DNA of 60,000 bases from the NCBI GenBank assembly GCA_030704615.1, contig CM060732.1:37431053-37491052 (forward strand), given 5' to 3'. Both the position numbers and the translations under genes were made by a program. How positions within the stretch are numbered: position 1 is the stretch's first letter; each line of letters begins with the position of its first letter. A model generated the notes under the pieces. The model did not search any database. It was not told the DNA's origin and saw nothing but the letters and a program-made list of their open reading frames with translations. The stretch comes from Takakia lepidozioides (taxonomy: Eukaryota; Streptophyta; Takakiopsida; Takakiales; Takakiaceae). Below are positions 1-11,516 of the stretch, piece by piece.

Positions 1-98
1 GTGTCTCCTCCCTTCCGGGGCTTTGCCATGATCTGAGCTGTAGAGGGTCATTTGGTGTTTTGTGCCGGGTTTGTTGCCCTCCTGGAATTGTTGCAGGC

Positions 99-1090
99 TC
101 AGGTTGTGGTGTGGGAGACTGTAATTCCTGCCAGTGCTCCGCTGTTGATTTTGGGCCCCCTCCTTGTTCCTGTCTCCGTGGTTTGGATGGGGTCATGGGC
201 TGGGTTCGCTTGCGCTTGGCTGCCAGGCAGTCGATTCTGAGATGTCGCAACTGGCCAACAAAGGTGTCGGCTCAGGGGGATCAGGCGGGCATGGATCTGG
301 CTCTGGGGGGGTTGGGGGTCAAAGACAGCCAAGCATCCAAGATAAGACCCGAAATGGTTTGCAATGTCTGCCAAGTTCACCAAGTACTGGTCTGGGATCT
401 TTGGGACTGAGATGATGTGGGGGCCCCACAGCTTTCCGTTCCTGTTCCCCATCCTAGGAGACCATGGAAATATGTTGACATTAAACCCCCTGGTATGAGG
501 GTTAAATAGCAAAGCCTCATTAGCAGCCTCTTTTGTTTCAAAGATGATAGACAAAAACCCCCTTCCTTTGGCATGGCAGGTAGCTGCCTCAGTTCTCCAT
601 TACCGCCAAGGTGTCTGATGGCCCAATCCCTGACTGTTGCCCTATCAACTTTTTTCCCCGGAAAGTGAATGAGGATACCTGTCTCTTCCATTGTTGTGAC
701 TCTCCTTTGCAGTTCCGAGATGTTCATGTTGATCATGGGGTAGTCCTTGTCCAGATCATCTTGATTAAGAGCGCTCTCTTCCTCCCAGTCTACTGGTGGT
801 TCCTCCAAAATTGGAGGGTTCGAAAAGTTTGGAATGAAGGAGTTTAACCTGGGCATTTTGAGAAGTGGTTGGGGAGGGGAGAGAGGGTTGGTGGGAATGG
901 GAGGGGAGGGATGTCTTACTGAACCACTGGCAGAAGCTATCCTGGATCGAGCTTGGTGTGCCATAAAGAAGCCCGTACCAGACGACGGGGTGGATCTTCT
1001 GTGCTGACTCTGCTGCCCTCTGGTGTTCCCCCGAGTCGCCAACTTCTCATTGTTACGCAGCTGGTTGCTTCCGGGAGCCATAGTTAACAA
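99..1090 (-). mobile_element. LINE ORF1 remnant (DUF4283-like nucleic-acid-binding protein)
   Basis: A 237-codon minus-strand frame opens at 1090 and runs to 377. An overlapping frame (554-99) carries on the same protein theme, so at least one frameshift separates them. The N-terminal third is basic, Ser/Pro-rich and disordered, as in plant LINE ORF1 proteins. It is followed by an acidic patch ending in DLDKDYPMINMN and by a segment in which 'WGPHIISVPKIPDQYLVNLA' sits where DUF4283-type ORF1 proteins have a conserved 'hydrophobic-P-x-L-P...' block. ORF1 proteins of this type bind the element's RNA before reverse transcription. No endonuclease or reverse transcriptase is attached in the expected direction within the window, so the element is cut at the window edge or broken. 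The family call rests on weak motif resemblance. Confidence 0.45.
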
Positions 1091-1099
1091 AACAGAAGC

Positions 1100-1660
1100 G
1101 TTTTAAGGACTCCGCTGGTTGTGAGAGATATGGATCTTAAGAGAGGGGTTGGCGGAAAAAATAGAGGAGAGGGGTATAGGCGGGAAACGTGCTGTAGAAA
1201 GCGAATGGCTTAGAAGCTAAAGACGGCTGTGGTGGGAGGATTAGGGATGATACAGGTAGCAAAGATGGAGATGAAAGGGAGCAGGATGTTAGGATGAACA
1301 CTGTTGAAGAAAGTATTGAAAGAGAACCAAACAAAAACTTGTAATGTGCATATCATTTGAAAGCTAAGCTTGGGAGTATTTGCTATGTGGTGTAAGTAAA
1401 GCAAGCAGGAAGTCGATAGGATATGATAGAGATGGAAGAAGTTTTCAGATGACCGTTGGAGGTTGTCTCGCAGCCTCGCCATCGCGCCTCCCTGAAGTTT
1501 CATGTTTCAACCTTTTTGGTTTCTCTTCTTACGATTTGGTTTTCATGTTTTAAATATTTATTGATTTTATTTCATTAAAATCAGGACACCCAGGGCCCAG
1601 CACGGATGGTGCAGGGGGAGAGATTGTATAACGGAGGTAAGCTGGCTGGGAGGTGGCGCA
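1100..1660. other. no gene seen; AT-rich spacer upstream of PfkB gene
   Basis: Short open frames on the minus strand here are low-complexity (Ser/Leu/Pro) and have no recognisable motif. The last ~100 bases before 1667 should contain the 5' UTR and promoter of the kinase gene, but I see no clear TATA box. Confidence 0.4.
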
Positions 1661-1666
1661 CTGACC

Positions 1667-4600
1667 ATGGAGGTGGTGACCTTCACAATTATAGTGGATG
1701 ACATTGTCTACCCTGATGGCCATTCCGCCATGGCCTGCCTTGGTGGTGGAGGTCAGTGTGTTAATCTCTTAATATTTGCGTCTTTGCGGAGGAGAGAGCG
1801 CTGGGGGTGTATGTAAACTAGAAACAGGCTGGCAGTTGCACCCGCACGAAGCTCTGGTTTTGTTGGAAGGAGATATGCTGTAGATCTAGATTGTGTTCAT
1901 GCTTAATTGTTGGAATGTGGTTGGGTCTTTTGCCGTTTCTATGGCCTCTGGGTTGTTGATCACCAGAGATGGGGCGTGGATGCAATGCAGGGCCGCAGAC
2001 TGCCTTTGGAGCAAAGCTTTGGTTTTCGGATGATGAGAGGTTTATTCCATCTTTTCCTGTCGATTGTCTCTTTGGATCTCCATACTTCCCTGTTTCCAGT
2101 CCTTGACATGGGGGAGGACATCATGGATGACCTTAAGGGTCTACCCACTCTCGGCACTAGACTGAAATTTAAACTCGGGGCGGGAAGCCTTCCTTTGAAC
2201 AGCAAACAGAAGCAGAGAGGAAAGGGAGAGTGCAATTGCCCGTTGTGTGGGCAACCTGAAGACAATATTCATTTTCTGATTCATTGTCCGGGGTTCCCTC
2301 ACTAGAGAGACGCCCTCTTCAAATCTATCAAGGGAATCGTGCCCGTACCTCTGTTTACCAACTTTGAAAGTCTCGAGGCTGAGCCAAAAGCCCAGGCCCT
2401 TTTGGGGCCTAGTTATTGGGCAAACCACACACAGCAGGGTGATGCTTGTGTAAAGGGATTTCTAGAGGATATCTGGAAAACCCGGATCAATTGTTTATTC
2501 CAAGGTAAGTCTTACTACCGGCGTCAGCCCCTGACAAAGGTAGGTTCAGTCCCTTTGTGTTCCGCTCAAACTGGGCGCGGCAAGGTCTTATGAGTACACT
2601 CTTTTGGTCTCAATTCAAAGTTCAGTCCCTTTCAGACGACCATCTGGGCGGCCCTTTCTATCATTTCAGACTGATCCGGTATTGCGCCAAGTGTATTTTT
2701 CTAAGAAATCACAGCAGCTTGGAAGTGTAATGTAGCAGTAGCTGCATACATTCCAGCACATCTTTCTAGCACTATATTTTGGTTTGTGTATGTTCAGGGT
2801 TGGGCTAGCGGCTGGAATAGGAGCGGACTTTCCTGCAGCTTGTAGGGCCTGGCTGGAAGATATGGGTATTGACGCAGAGGGACTTTTACAATGGCCTTTA
2901 TCGACACTCAGAGCCTGGCAGGTCAGGTGAGTTAAATGTGCTCATTCTTGTCCATGATCTAGGATGTCGTTTAGTTGTCTCTCTGTGCATCTTCTTTTTG
3001 CTTTTGAACCATGCCCTTCAGAAAAAATTAGAGTATTTAGAGGTACAAGCCCCTCTTGCCCCTTAAGACCGACCTTCTCTGAACACTGCAAAATATGCCC
3101 TCAATTTAAAAGCAAGTGGAAAATGAAGGACAACTTGTTCAGCAGGAGAAAAGGTACCAGAAGTCCAGCACAAATCATCGAATGACATACTAAACATTGA
3201 CTCTGATTTCTCAACGAGAGAGGGGTTCTGAGATGGATTACTAATGGTGGGCTTATGCGGCAGATACTGGAGGAAGATGGGCGACGCACACAGGTTTGGA
3301 TTCCCCATTCTTCATTTCTTCCAGTCTCATTGAAGATCTGTATTTTCTTTATGCAAAAATGAAACTTGCAACCTCGACCCACTCATCGAGGTTACACAGA
3401 TTACAACCACCTCAAGCAACCAATTATGGGTTTGTTTTAGGCTCTTGTTTAAATTACTGTCTCTCTCTCTTGCAAATATTAAGAATTATATTTGTCTCGT
3501 TTCATGAACAAGCAGGTTTGGAGGGTAGCGGTGGGAGATGAGGTCTGGGACATGCTGCGGCCTTCTATTAGTGCACTCCCTGCACCCTACCAGTAAACCT
3601 CTTAACACCATTTTCGTGAGCTTCCTCAACCTAGAGAACCCTTGGGTGTGGGAACTATCCATGACTTGCAATGGATCATTGCCTACTCCCTCTCATTTGA
3701 AGCATTATGTCAGGTCGACATGCCAGTATTTTGATACTGGAGCTTCCATTGGAGGTGGCGGGCCGCTTTGATGTGCAATAGATATTTCTGGACATGCCAA
3801 GCAGCCAAGTTACATCGGATTGGATCCAAAACGTGAAGAGCTTTGTTTCATCGACAGTATGGATGCAGGATATGTGAGCTAAGGTCGTGTGTTCAAGGTG
3901 TAAATGTATTCTCTCTGATAATGGTCACTGTAAGGATATCCAACAGTCACTGAGGCCAATCCTCCTGGCAATTGTTGCAGCACGACTATACACTGACAAC
4001 CCAGCGTTAACTCAACCAATCTTCCTGCAGACAAAAGATTAGGCAAGGACTTTGGCTTCAAGGATTTGAAGAGGTGATTAACGTCACCATATGTTTTTGT
4101 GGGCAAGAGCAGGAAGGCAAAGGCGTACCATGCTGGGGTGCACCCTAGTGGACGCGACATAGAGTTCATTCACAGCCTCAGAAATACCGGTGCTGAGGTT
4201 GTGAGCATCGAAGTCTACACTCATGCTGAAGACATCGTGACACGATCTGAGCTTCAGTACAGATTTAACTCTCACCTCATGTTCTGCAACCGTTGAGAGA
4301 GACAGAGAGGGAAAGTAAGTGACCTTGAAAACAGAGGAGGAAGGACAGATACAAAGACTTGGAACATGATATTTTAGTACAGTGGTTAGAACTTGGGCAT
4401 ACCAGATGACCATCATAACACTGAATCCAAAGTGATTAAACTCTGTCACAGGGGGTTGGTTTCTGCAGGCCACATTTTCTCCCCAAATGAGAAGGAGGCT
4501 ATCTCTTTGGTGGGTCCTGGCCCTCCTTTGGAATTGATAGAACGACTTGCAGAGCTTGGTGCTGAGGTAAGAACCCTGGACTTGCTCAGTATTGTTCTAC

Positions 4601-5339
4601 TCCACTCACAAGCACACCCTTGGGACATTGGAAGGGATTATTTGAAGTGACAGGATGTGAATTAATGTAGCATTTTTCATTGATTTTGTTGATGCTTGCA
4701 GATTGTGGTATTGAGGCGGGGAGCCTTGGGCTGCATTGTGCACAGGCAATCGTTTAACCTAACCTATCTTTCTGTGCCAAGTCATTGTTATGCGTACGAG
4801 ATTGGGTAAATGGAAAATCCTTTCTTGAAATGATATCATGAACTGACTAGGATTTGATTATGTCAATTACCAGGACTGATACCAGAGAGACTTGGTATGT
4901 GCCGGCATTCCACTCTCTGTTTCTCTCGGCTGGGGGCACTGATTGCCAGGGGCAAAATGCAATACAACGCCAAGGTGTTCAGGGAGTGAACATCAAAGAG
5001 ATACTGGATCCGACGGGCTGCGGCAACACGTTTTGTGGGGGTTTTCTGGCGGGCTGGTATAAGACTCACAATCTCTTGACAGCAGCTCTCTGGGGTAGCA
5101 TTTCGGCCAGTTTCAGTAAGTCCCTCTTTCTCTTTCTCTTCCTCGTTTTTAAGGGAGAAAGGGTCTGAACTCACAAAAGCTCGAACACAACCTTGGCAAG
5201 TGAAGAGAAGCCACTGTCAGGGCCAGGGACAAATAAACACACGTACATCAGGGGAGACTGGTCGAGCTCTCTCTTTCCCTGTCTCTCTCTCTCTGCAGTG
5301 CCCAATCTGGGCGAGAGGTCTATGGCCAGAAGGCTCTAG
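1667..5339 (+). CDS. PfkB-family carbohydrate kinase, MAK32-type, multi-exon
   Basis: Exons read directly: 1667-1751 (ATG to a glycine run LGGG), a short exon ending near 2678, then 2798-2921, 3264-3293, 3516-3592, 4113-4256, 4452-4566, 4702-4805, 4874-5115 and 5299-5339. From 2799 to the TAG at 5337 all phases join and give 292 codons. Motifs in order: GLAAGIGADFP, ILEEDGRRTQ, KAYHAGVHPSGRD, HIFSPNEKEA, LRRGALGCIVH and DPTGCGNTFCGGFLAGW. The last is the PfkB signature with the anion-hole glycines, although the usual catalytic Asp position (GAGD in most members) reads GCGN, as is typical of the MAK32 branch. PfkB kinases phosphorylate sugars or nucleosides in the cytosol; the substrate of this branch is unknown to me. 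The second exon is ambiguous: the frame resembling the family (TTIWAALSIISD) meets a stop, whereas the frame that joins exon 3 does not resemble it. The gene is therefore either intact with an odd exon or newly broken. About 340 residues in all. Confidence 0.65.
1907..2600 (+). mobile_element. LINE 3' end fragment inside first intron of the PfkB gene
   Basis: Open frames 1907-2305 and 2339-2593 share one frame with a single in-frame stop at the join. They match the C-terminal part of the LINE at 51.98-52.62 kb (shared: MGEDIMDDLKGLPTLGTRLK, LFTNFESLEAEPKAQALLGP). This copy keeps an intact zinc-knuckle-like motif, CPLCGQPEDNIHFLIHC (C-x2-C-x7-H-x4-C), typical of the end of plant LINE ORF2. It stops at a family-wide 3' signature (ATGAGTACA followed by a pyrimidine-rich stretch), about 20 bp before the next kinase exon. 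No RT core is present; this looks like a 5'-truncated insertion. Confidence 0.75.
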
Positions 5340-6100
5340 GAAGTGTGTGATGAGTACATTCTCTGCATTGTGGCTGGGATTACCACTGCATCAGTAGTGC
5401 AGGAATCAACACACTGGTTTCATGATGTTAATGCCAGCCCTCTGCTGTGAGGGCTGCTGCTGTGCCCTGGGAACTCCAGGCTGAGATGTACACACTCGTA
5501 GATCGTTTGATGCCCGTGGGGAGTTCTGCATCAATGTGAATATTGGTGGCATTGGTCAATAACTAACTTCACCATATATCTCTCTGTATTTGCCATGCTG
5601 GTATGTAAGTAGGTGAGTATGTTCTCCATGTTCAAACACTGAAGCTAATAGGATCATTAATGGAGCTCATTGTCTCACACTCTGCGGATTACCATTGTTG
5701 AGTAAATAAATGTAGCACTTCTGGTAGGAGGAGTTGCATCTTGTTTGGGACAATCAGCATGGTTAGAAGACATAAGTGAACTTTGGCGATCTCCTCAAGA
5801 TGCACTGGAACTATGCCACGCCTGCGAGTCATGGATGAACTATCATAATATTCTGGTGCTGAAGTCTGTTCATTGCACGGGGGACTCGCCCACCCATTAG
5901 CCCTCTTGTTTTGTACAGAGATTGTCAGGCCTGTTTGAGGGCTTGGTCTTGAATTCAGTGCAGGGGCCCCTGTAATATTGTGTATCAAGTGCAACATGGT
6001 TGGGTTTATGTTGCTTTTGAGAGGCCAATGGGCTGGGCAAATTGGTACTTCCTCTCTGCATTTCTCTCCCTTTCCTCACCCCCTGTAAATCATGTCATGA
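5340..6100. other. no gene seen
   Basis: 3' flank of the kinase gene. In the frame after the 5337 TAG a readable stretch continues (EVCDEYILCIVAG), so the kinase may once have been longer. Otherwise no coding motif, repeat or RNA gene is recognisable. Confidence 0.35.
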
Positions 6101-6342
6101 ATGGAAGTGGTGCTTGATGCAGTGCTGGAGTATGAGGGAGTACCAGCCCCTTCAATATGTCAATGGAGGGCTGAGGCGCAATTGCGTCTTGACCTTCTTA
6201 AACCACATGCAAAGCAACTTTCCTTCGTGTGATTCATGCGGACGTTCCATTGACACCAACATTTTATGGGGAGTGCATTGGAGGAGGGGGCGTCCCGTGT
6301 CTTTCTACTACTGTACTCAAACAGGATGACAGTGTTGTGCAA
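6101..6342 (+). other. unassigned coding-like exons
   Basis: A 43-codon frame from ATG 6101 (MEVVLDAVLEYEGVPAPSIC, then QLRLDLLKPHAKQLSF) is followed in another frame by VIHADVPLTPTFYGECIGGG and ST-rich residues, ending at a good donor (ATG|GTGAGC, about 6342). The composition is protein-like and the donor is well placed, suggesting remnants of two neighbouring exons of a host gene. I do not recognise the family. The frame change could be a missed small intron or a real frameshift. Confidence 0.3.
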
Positions 6343-7890
6343 ATGGTGAGCAGAGCCTATTTTGCAAAGGTGGCAAAAACAGCCCAAATTATGCATGCTT
6401 TGACCCTCTTGGTCCAAGACCGAAATGTACTACAGAATTCTTGCCAATCTAACTGATGTATGTGCTGATGAAGTCTCAAAAAGTATTCATTATACTGTGC
6501 TAGCTAGTGTCGTGATTGAAAGATGAGTGCAGAAACATGACATTCTTTCACTGTTGAGTAGATACTGACATGATTGTTTGGAACCATTCACTTCAACTTC
6601 AGTTGGTCCTTCATTTAAGTACTGTGAACTGAATAAGAGACCACACTTCAGATCTTGGTGAAGATTGTGACAACAATGGCTGGTCAAGATGTGCGACCAT
6701 GCTGCATAGAGAAGTTTCATTACAACTCAACTTGGCAGCGTTAAAGAGTGTTGAGGTGCACTGAGGGAGATGTCAGGCTATAGATTGGGTCATTGCACTC
6801 CAAATACGTTAGGCAAGAGTTTGTATCAAGAAACAAGTGGAAATTGTGGATGAACCAAACAGGGGATGATACCAGTGGTGAAGATGGTTTGTGCAAGTCC
6901 AATCCGGAAACCCAATGCAAGTTTGAATGCATAGCAAACCTCTATTTGTGCTCCCACATGATTGTGACTAGACATAGCACAAAGACAAGGCTGAAAATGA
7001 ATTGTTACCTTGAAAATAAATTCAATGTGGCACTTCCAACCACAAATCTGCTGGTGGATACCAAGTTTGGCGATCTATTTGGACCGCTTGGTGCTCTCTT
7101 CGGAATCACCTTTCGCAAACCAAACCAGATAGTTTCGAGGAAGTCCTCAGACAACGTTTATTTGGTAACTTCAATCGTGACTCAGAAGCGGTGGGCCTTT
7201 TGGTAGTCCGTGGGGTTCTCTCATTTACTTCACTTCTGGGATGAAGTGGCTGAGACCCTGATCTCCCCTGCTGCAGCGGCGTATAATGGTCTTACCACCG
7301 GGAGAGTCACTTTGGGTTGGGACACGGTTATCGGAACCTGCTTCCGTGGTGGTCTCGCCTTGTATCCCAGCCTCACAAGTCTTGCGCACATGACCGAAAA
7401 AACGGGGCTGATCCGTTGGAAAAGTGGGCTGATCTGCCCCCCTTCCCCGCGCTGATAGCGATATTCACCCAACGCGATTCGCTCAGCCTCCAAGCTGATC
7501 CGCCGGATAAAAGTAGATGAAAAAAAATAACCTTTCAGATGAAAAACAAAAGTGATTTTTCATGTTAAAACAGATGTTAGCTTGATCTTTGCCGTGCACA
7601 CATCATACTCAACAGTACGGAAGTGCACGAAGTACACGACATGGAAGCTTCCCTACCTTAAGCATGGAGAGGGTGTGTAACAAATGCTCAAGGGGGTGGC
7701 ATATGGGATGCTTGACACCGCCACTTGAGGAGGTTTAGGGTGAAATAGTCTCAGTCATACACTTTAGTCATTTGCATGTCTTTGCAATTGCACTTTAGAA
7801 CATATCAACATCACTCATATCCTACCTATGTGTCTTCAGAATCATCTCTTTGAGTTTTTCTGTAGATATTTGAAGTTTTTTTCGGAGCAT
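6343..7890. other. no recognisable gene; two unassigned open frames
   Basis: Open frames at 6793-7206 (137 codons) and 7210-7455 (81 codons) lie on the plus strand but show no motif, splice context or homology I can name. They may be chance or decayed transposon sequence. Poly-A-rich DNA follows at 7518-7560. Confidence 0.25.
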
Positions 7891-7924
7891 ATAACCGGCC
7901 TTCCTAAAAACTTTTTAGTCTGTA

Positions 7925-8026
7925 CTGAGTTACTATTGCACCCGGTGCATTCGCGCAATTTGTTGTACAGCTATATTTATAATTCCAATCTTTTGTAGAC
8001 CCTAAACCCTAAACCCTAAACCCTAG
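7925..8026 (+). repeat. left arm of inverted repeat ending in telomere-type motifs
   Basis: Contains TTGCACCCGGTGCAT, a GTACAGCTATATTT block and then three consecutive CCCTAAA units ending in CCCTAG. The reverse complement is found at 9884-9975, in the same order of blocks. The GCACCCGGTGC core is itself palindromic. Confidence 0.7.
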
Positions 8027-8229
8027 ACTCTACGAGTTGCTTCAGCAAGTCCCGGAGCTTCGGTTTCTTTTTCGAGCGATGATTTGTTGGAGGAATCCGC
8101 GAAAGCTGAGTTCATTCCTAGTTAAATCTAGAATGATAGGATGATTTTGTAGTGCAAATGTCCCTAGCATTATTAATTTTGCCTCTTTGATAGCCCTAGT
8201 ATTGATGTTAAAGTCAAAGGGTTCCAACA

Positions 8230-8530
8230 ATTAATTTGGATAATTGACTAATTAATGTAGTCTTCACTTGGAGGCTAAATTAGTGCTTTAGTGGCATTAT
8301 TATTGCCTTGGGAATTATCCCATATCGTTTGCACATAGTGAGGGTGCTTTTCTAGTATATAAGGATAGGCTTGGCTCTTAGGACTTCATCTCTTGGTGTT
8401 CCACTGGTGAGCTTGAGCAATCAAGCGAAACTTGTTTGGGAATAAAACACCTTAACTCTTTTTGTGTCTCCACACTTAGAGAAGTCGAGAGTTTAGTCCT
8501 TGCCCGCCCAGGCAACTTGGATCGAAAGAA
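8230..8530 (+). promoter_or_regulatory. LTR-like promoter region of a decayed retroelement
   Basis: A TATATAAGG box at about 8356 is followed ~85 bases downstream by GGAATAAAAC (AATAAA at 8441-8446), an arrangement like the U3-R boundary of a plant LTR. No second LTR copy is seen in the window, so this is suggestive only. Confidence 0.3.
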
Positions 8531-9293
8531 TGCTCGGCTCCAAAGGGAATCCCAACCCTTGGATATTTCTGAGGCTTTTTTTCTTTCCGAAGCACGGGCG
8601 TATAGAGCCTTCCGTTTGGCGCCATCTTAGCCACCACTTACAATGGGGAAGGTGGTTGGGGATATATGGTAGTTGTGTCAGGCAAGCTAATTTAGCCCCG
8701 ACTACACGGTTCCCCTGTCATACGCCCGATGGTCGGAGAGAAGGGACTTGGTTGATCCTCCCTCGAGTTCATCTCGAGCGATCAGAGGATTATGGGCATG
8801 CGCAAGCCTATGCCGACCTAACCTTCTCGTCGATGACCTTATGCGGTAATCCCTCCCATTCTTCCTTAGAGGTACGAACCTCTTTTTGAAGGTGGGGCAT
8901 ATAAGTTTTCCAACTAGGGGTTGAGACTTGACCCTATGTTTGTGAGTGCCTTGAGCGCATGCTTGCCCATAGTGAGCAAGATTTTTTGTCGCTAAACAAG
9001 GAGAAGCAAACATAAAAAAGCTTACGGTTGGAGCGAAAGTGCCTCATTCTTAAATTAGAGAACCTTATCTCATGAGGGCGGGAGTCCTTGCATAAGACAT
9101 AATAGTCTTATAGCATCCCTTTAGGCACGATAGGCGCACTTTGTATGCATTTGTCTTGGTTTCCATTGCATTTGTATTTGGGTCCGAACCGGCCCCCCTT
9201 AAAATTTACTGTGTATTTTTTCATTATTTTTTCTACTTTTTGTTACCTTTGCAAGCCTTTGTTGACCACCCTAAACCCTAAATTCTTTTTTCC

Positions 9294-9929
9294 ATGGCGG
9301 AACTAGCATGTAACAAACATCCATGTCCTAGCTTAGGCGTTGGCCTTTTTCATGCATCCGCATCTTCTTCTTCTAGCATGGATATCTCCATTCCTCCCCC
9401 TTTGCTTGCATTTGTGCATACATCGGTCAAGGAATTCAAAAGTCTTAGGCATGAGCATGAAAAGACTTCCAAGTACCTTCAAAAATTGCGAGTGCAATTC
9501 GAAGAAGGCACCATACCCAACTCCCTTAGAATGAGTCCTCCTAAACTTCAAATATGAGATCCTGAGGCCCAATCCGTCCTTGATGCGAGCCTGGCCGAAT
9601 GCACAACCGCATATCAGATCAAGTGCTTTGAAGCACTCATCAAAGCCCAAGAATCTCGACTTGCTAGCTTGACCCACAAGCTCGAGCAATCGAAACCGGT
9701 CTTTGAGACTCGCCTCTCGGATTTGATTTCGCCTTTACGATCCTTAAATTTGATAGGTGACAAGTCTAAGTCTTCCATTGAGTTGTGGCATCTTCATCGG
9801 CATCTTCATCTTAACAATCTCTTTGTTGCTCATGTAGATGCATTTCTCATTCACAAACAACTTTCCGACGTCAGCAAGGGTTTAGGGTTTAGGGTTCAGG
9901 GTTCACATAAAGTGTCAAAACAAATATAG
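9294..9929 (+). pseudogene. coiled-coil, gag-like ORF of a non-autonomous element
   Basis: One frame from ATG 9294 to 9929, with a single in-frame TGA at 9555-9557. The product (about 211 residues if read through) has a Ser-rich N-terminus (HASASSSSSMDISIPPP), then heptad-like helical stretches (SVKEFKSLRHEHEKTSKYLQ; LIKAQESRLASLTHKLEQS) suggesting a coiled coil. The 3' end of the frame runs directly into the TTTAGGG motifs of the right inverted-repeat arm. No protease, reverse transcriptase, integrase or transposase is nearby, so any element here was non-autonomous. The function is unknown and gag-like is only an analogy. Confidence 0.4.
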
Positions 9930-9975
9930 CAGTACAACGCGGATGCACCGGGTGCAAAATAAACACAATCCGTGC
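9884..9975 (-). repeat. right arm of inverted repeat starting with telomere-type motifs
   Basis: Begins with TTTAGGGTTTAGGGTTCAGGG and continues with AAATATAGCAGTACAAC and GATGCACCGGGTGCAAAAT, the reverse complement of blocks at 7925-8026. A related direct copy is at 11068-11125. Confidence 0.7.
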
Positions 9976-9989
9976 AAACAAGTTTTAGG

Positions 9990-10425
9990 GGGGGCAGTTA
10001 TGCACCCCTGGAAAAATTTCAAATCCTGTGGATCAAACCTGAAAGGAGAGATCCTGAGAGACAAGAAACTATAATAGAAGTATGCGAGGTGTCCTGAAAT
10101 GCAACTGCAAACCTATGCAAGAGGCAAAAGTGCATATGAGAACTATTTCACTAGATGCACAAGAGAATAGAACCCTATCTCTGTTTTGCAAGAGAATGGA
10201 CACACTAAGAACAACTTAGATGCAGATCTCACATGCGCTATTCGAGAGGGAGTTTATGGCGTGCACTATCGTATAGACACAGAGCACATAACAATGCAAT
10301 GATCTAAAGCAGGAGATACAAACGCATCTAAAACTCGACAACTTCGAAAAACTCAACAACTTCAAAGGGTGAGACCACGAGGCAAGATCATGCAAAGTAG
10401 TGAAGCCAAATCTTTATAAACCCCA
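9990..10425. other. no gene seen
   Basis: AT-rich DNA without an open frame of note or a recognisable motif. It probably belongs to the same decayed retroelement cluster. Confidence 0.3.
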
Positions 10426-10427
10426 GA

Positions 10428-10660
10428 CTAGTTTCGCTCAGCACGTGAGCTCATTAGTGGGAAAAAAAAGGAATGAAATACAAACCCCACCCCCCGCTTA
10501 TATACTACTAGGATTGAACTGCCTCGTGAGGACAAACTTCCAGTGGATGTCTCACGAGGAGAAAAACCAACCAACAAATGTCTCGTATGGAGAAAATCGT
10601 TCAAAAAGTCTCGGTGGGAGAAAGTCATCTAGTGGATGAAAACAAGTTCTCGACAAGAGA
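10428..10660 (-). mobile_element. copia-type LTR retrotransposon 3' internal remnant
   Basis: On the minus strand several degenerate copies of a TTTTCTCC motif (GACTTTCTCCCACC, GATTTTCTCCATACG, GTTTTTCTCCTCGTG) occur at ~30-40 bp spacing. Such motifs are found just upstream of the 3' LTR in many plant copia elements. No integrase or RT remains nearby. The inference rests only on these motifs. Confidence 0.3.
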
Positions 10661-11067
10661 GAACCAGATCCAAAGAATAAAAATCAACCAAATAGTCAAT
10701 TGTATATATCTCAAATACAACTAACTCTGTGAATTTATAACCATGCAACAATCAATTATGTTGAAGTTAGAGCATGTTGTGCAAAGTCGTAAGGGCTGAA
10801 ACCACTTCGAAAAGAACGCAAAACTCGTAAGAGCTTTGCACACGCAGACCATCGCGCAACCATCGTCTTGCTAAAGCCTGCAGCTGTGTTGTCCTGAACG
10901 TGTCCAACCACGATCCCCACCTTCCGACCTCCAAGAAGAAACACGGCTCGGTCTTCATATTGTTGCCTCATCAAATGAATGAGCACCTTGGTCAAAAGAA
11001 TGAAGATCAATATTTGCCTCCATTACGTGAAGGTGATTAAAGATGTGTTGCAGCTAACACTGTAAGA

Positions 11068-11125
11068 AAGTTTAGGGTTCACAAAAAGTGTCAAAACAAA
11101 TGTAGCAATACAACGGGGATAAACG
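11068..11125 (-). repeat. third copy of the telomere-tipped repeat
   Basis: TTTAGGGTTCACAAAAAGTG followed by CAAAACAAATGTAGCAATAC matches 9890-9950 in direct orientation, 1.18 kb away. The GCACCGGGTGC core is lost. Confidence 0.6.
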
Positions 11126-11516
11126 AGCTGTTGCGGCGAGCTGCTGCGGTGCTGCTGCGGCTGCCAACGGCGCGAGTTCCCGCCATTGCAGGGCGTCTCT
11201 CCCCCGTTCACCACGGCTCTCTATCTCTTCAGCTCGTTTAGATCGCGCCTCTACGCGGCGTTCCTACCACACAGCGGAGAGATAGATCAGCCCGTGCTTA
11301 GGGCAAGAAAGCAAGAGAGAAAGTGAGGGAGGAGGCGGTGCTTACCTTGGGCGTTGGGGCAAACTCCTTGGGGCTTTGCGACCACCTCGGGCTCAGCAGC
11401 AGGTGCGTTTCTCCTCCACCCTAAACCCCACTCTCTGAACTACCTCTCTCGCAAAGAACAAACGAAAACGGGAGGGGAAAGAGGTGCTTCAAGCACTTAG
11501 GGGGAAAAAAAAAAGG
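11126..11516. other. GC-rich stretch without a clear gene
   Basis: Contains GCTGCTGCGG repeats and a minus-strand segment ending at a plausible donor (CCCAACGCCCAAG|GTAAGC, near 11346). It could be one exon of a captured or host gene, but nothing around it supports a gene model. Confidence 0.25.

Noticed and set aside
3740-3800. GGGGP stretch as the PfkB N-terminal glycine exon
   Set aside because: It lies after exons that should follow it, runs into a stop, and the true glycine run is at 1740-1751.
11058-11075. CACTGTAAGAAAG as alternative left CACTA end
   Set aside because: It adjoins the telomere-tipped repeat instead of GCGACG motifs, and the CTA triplet is one base out of place.
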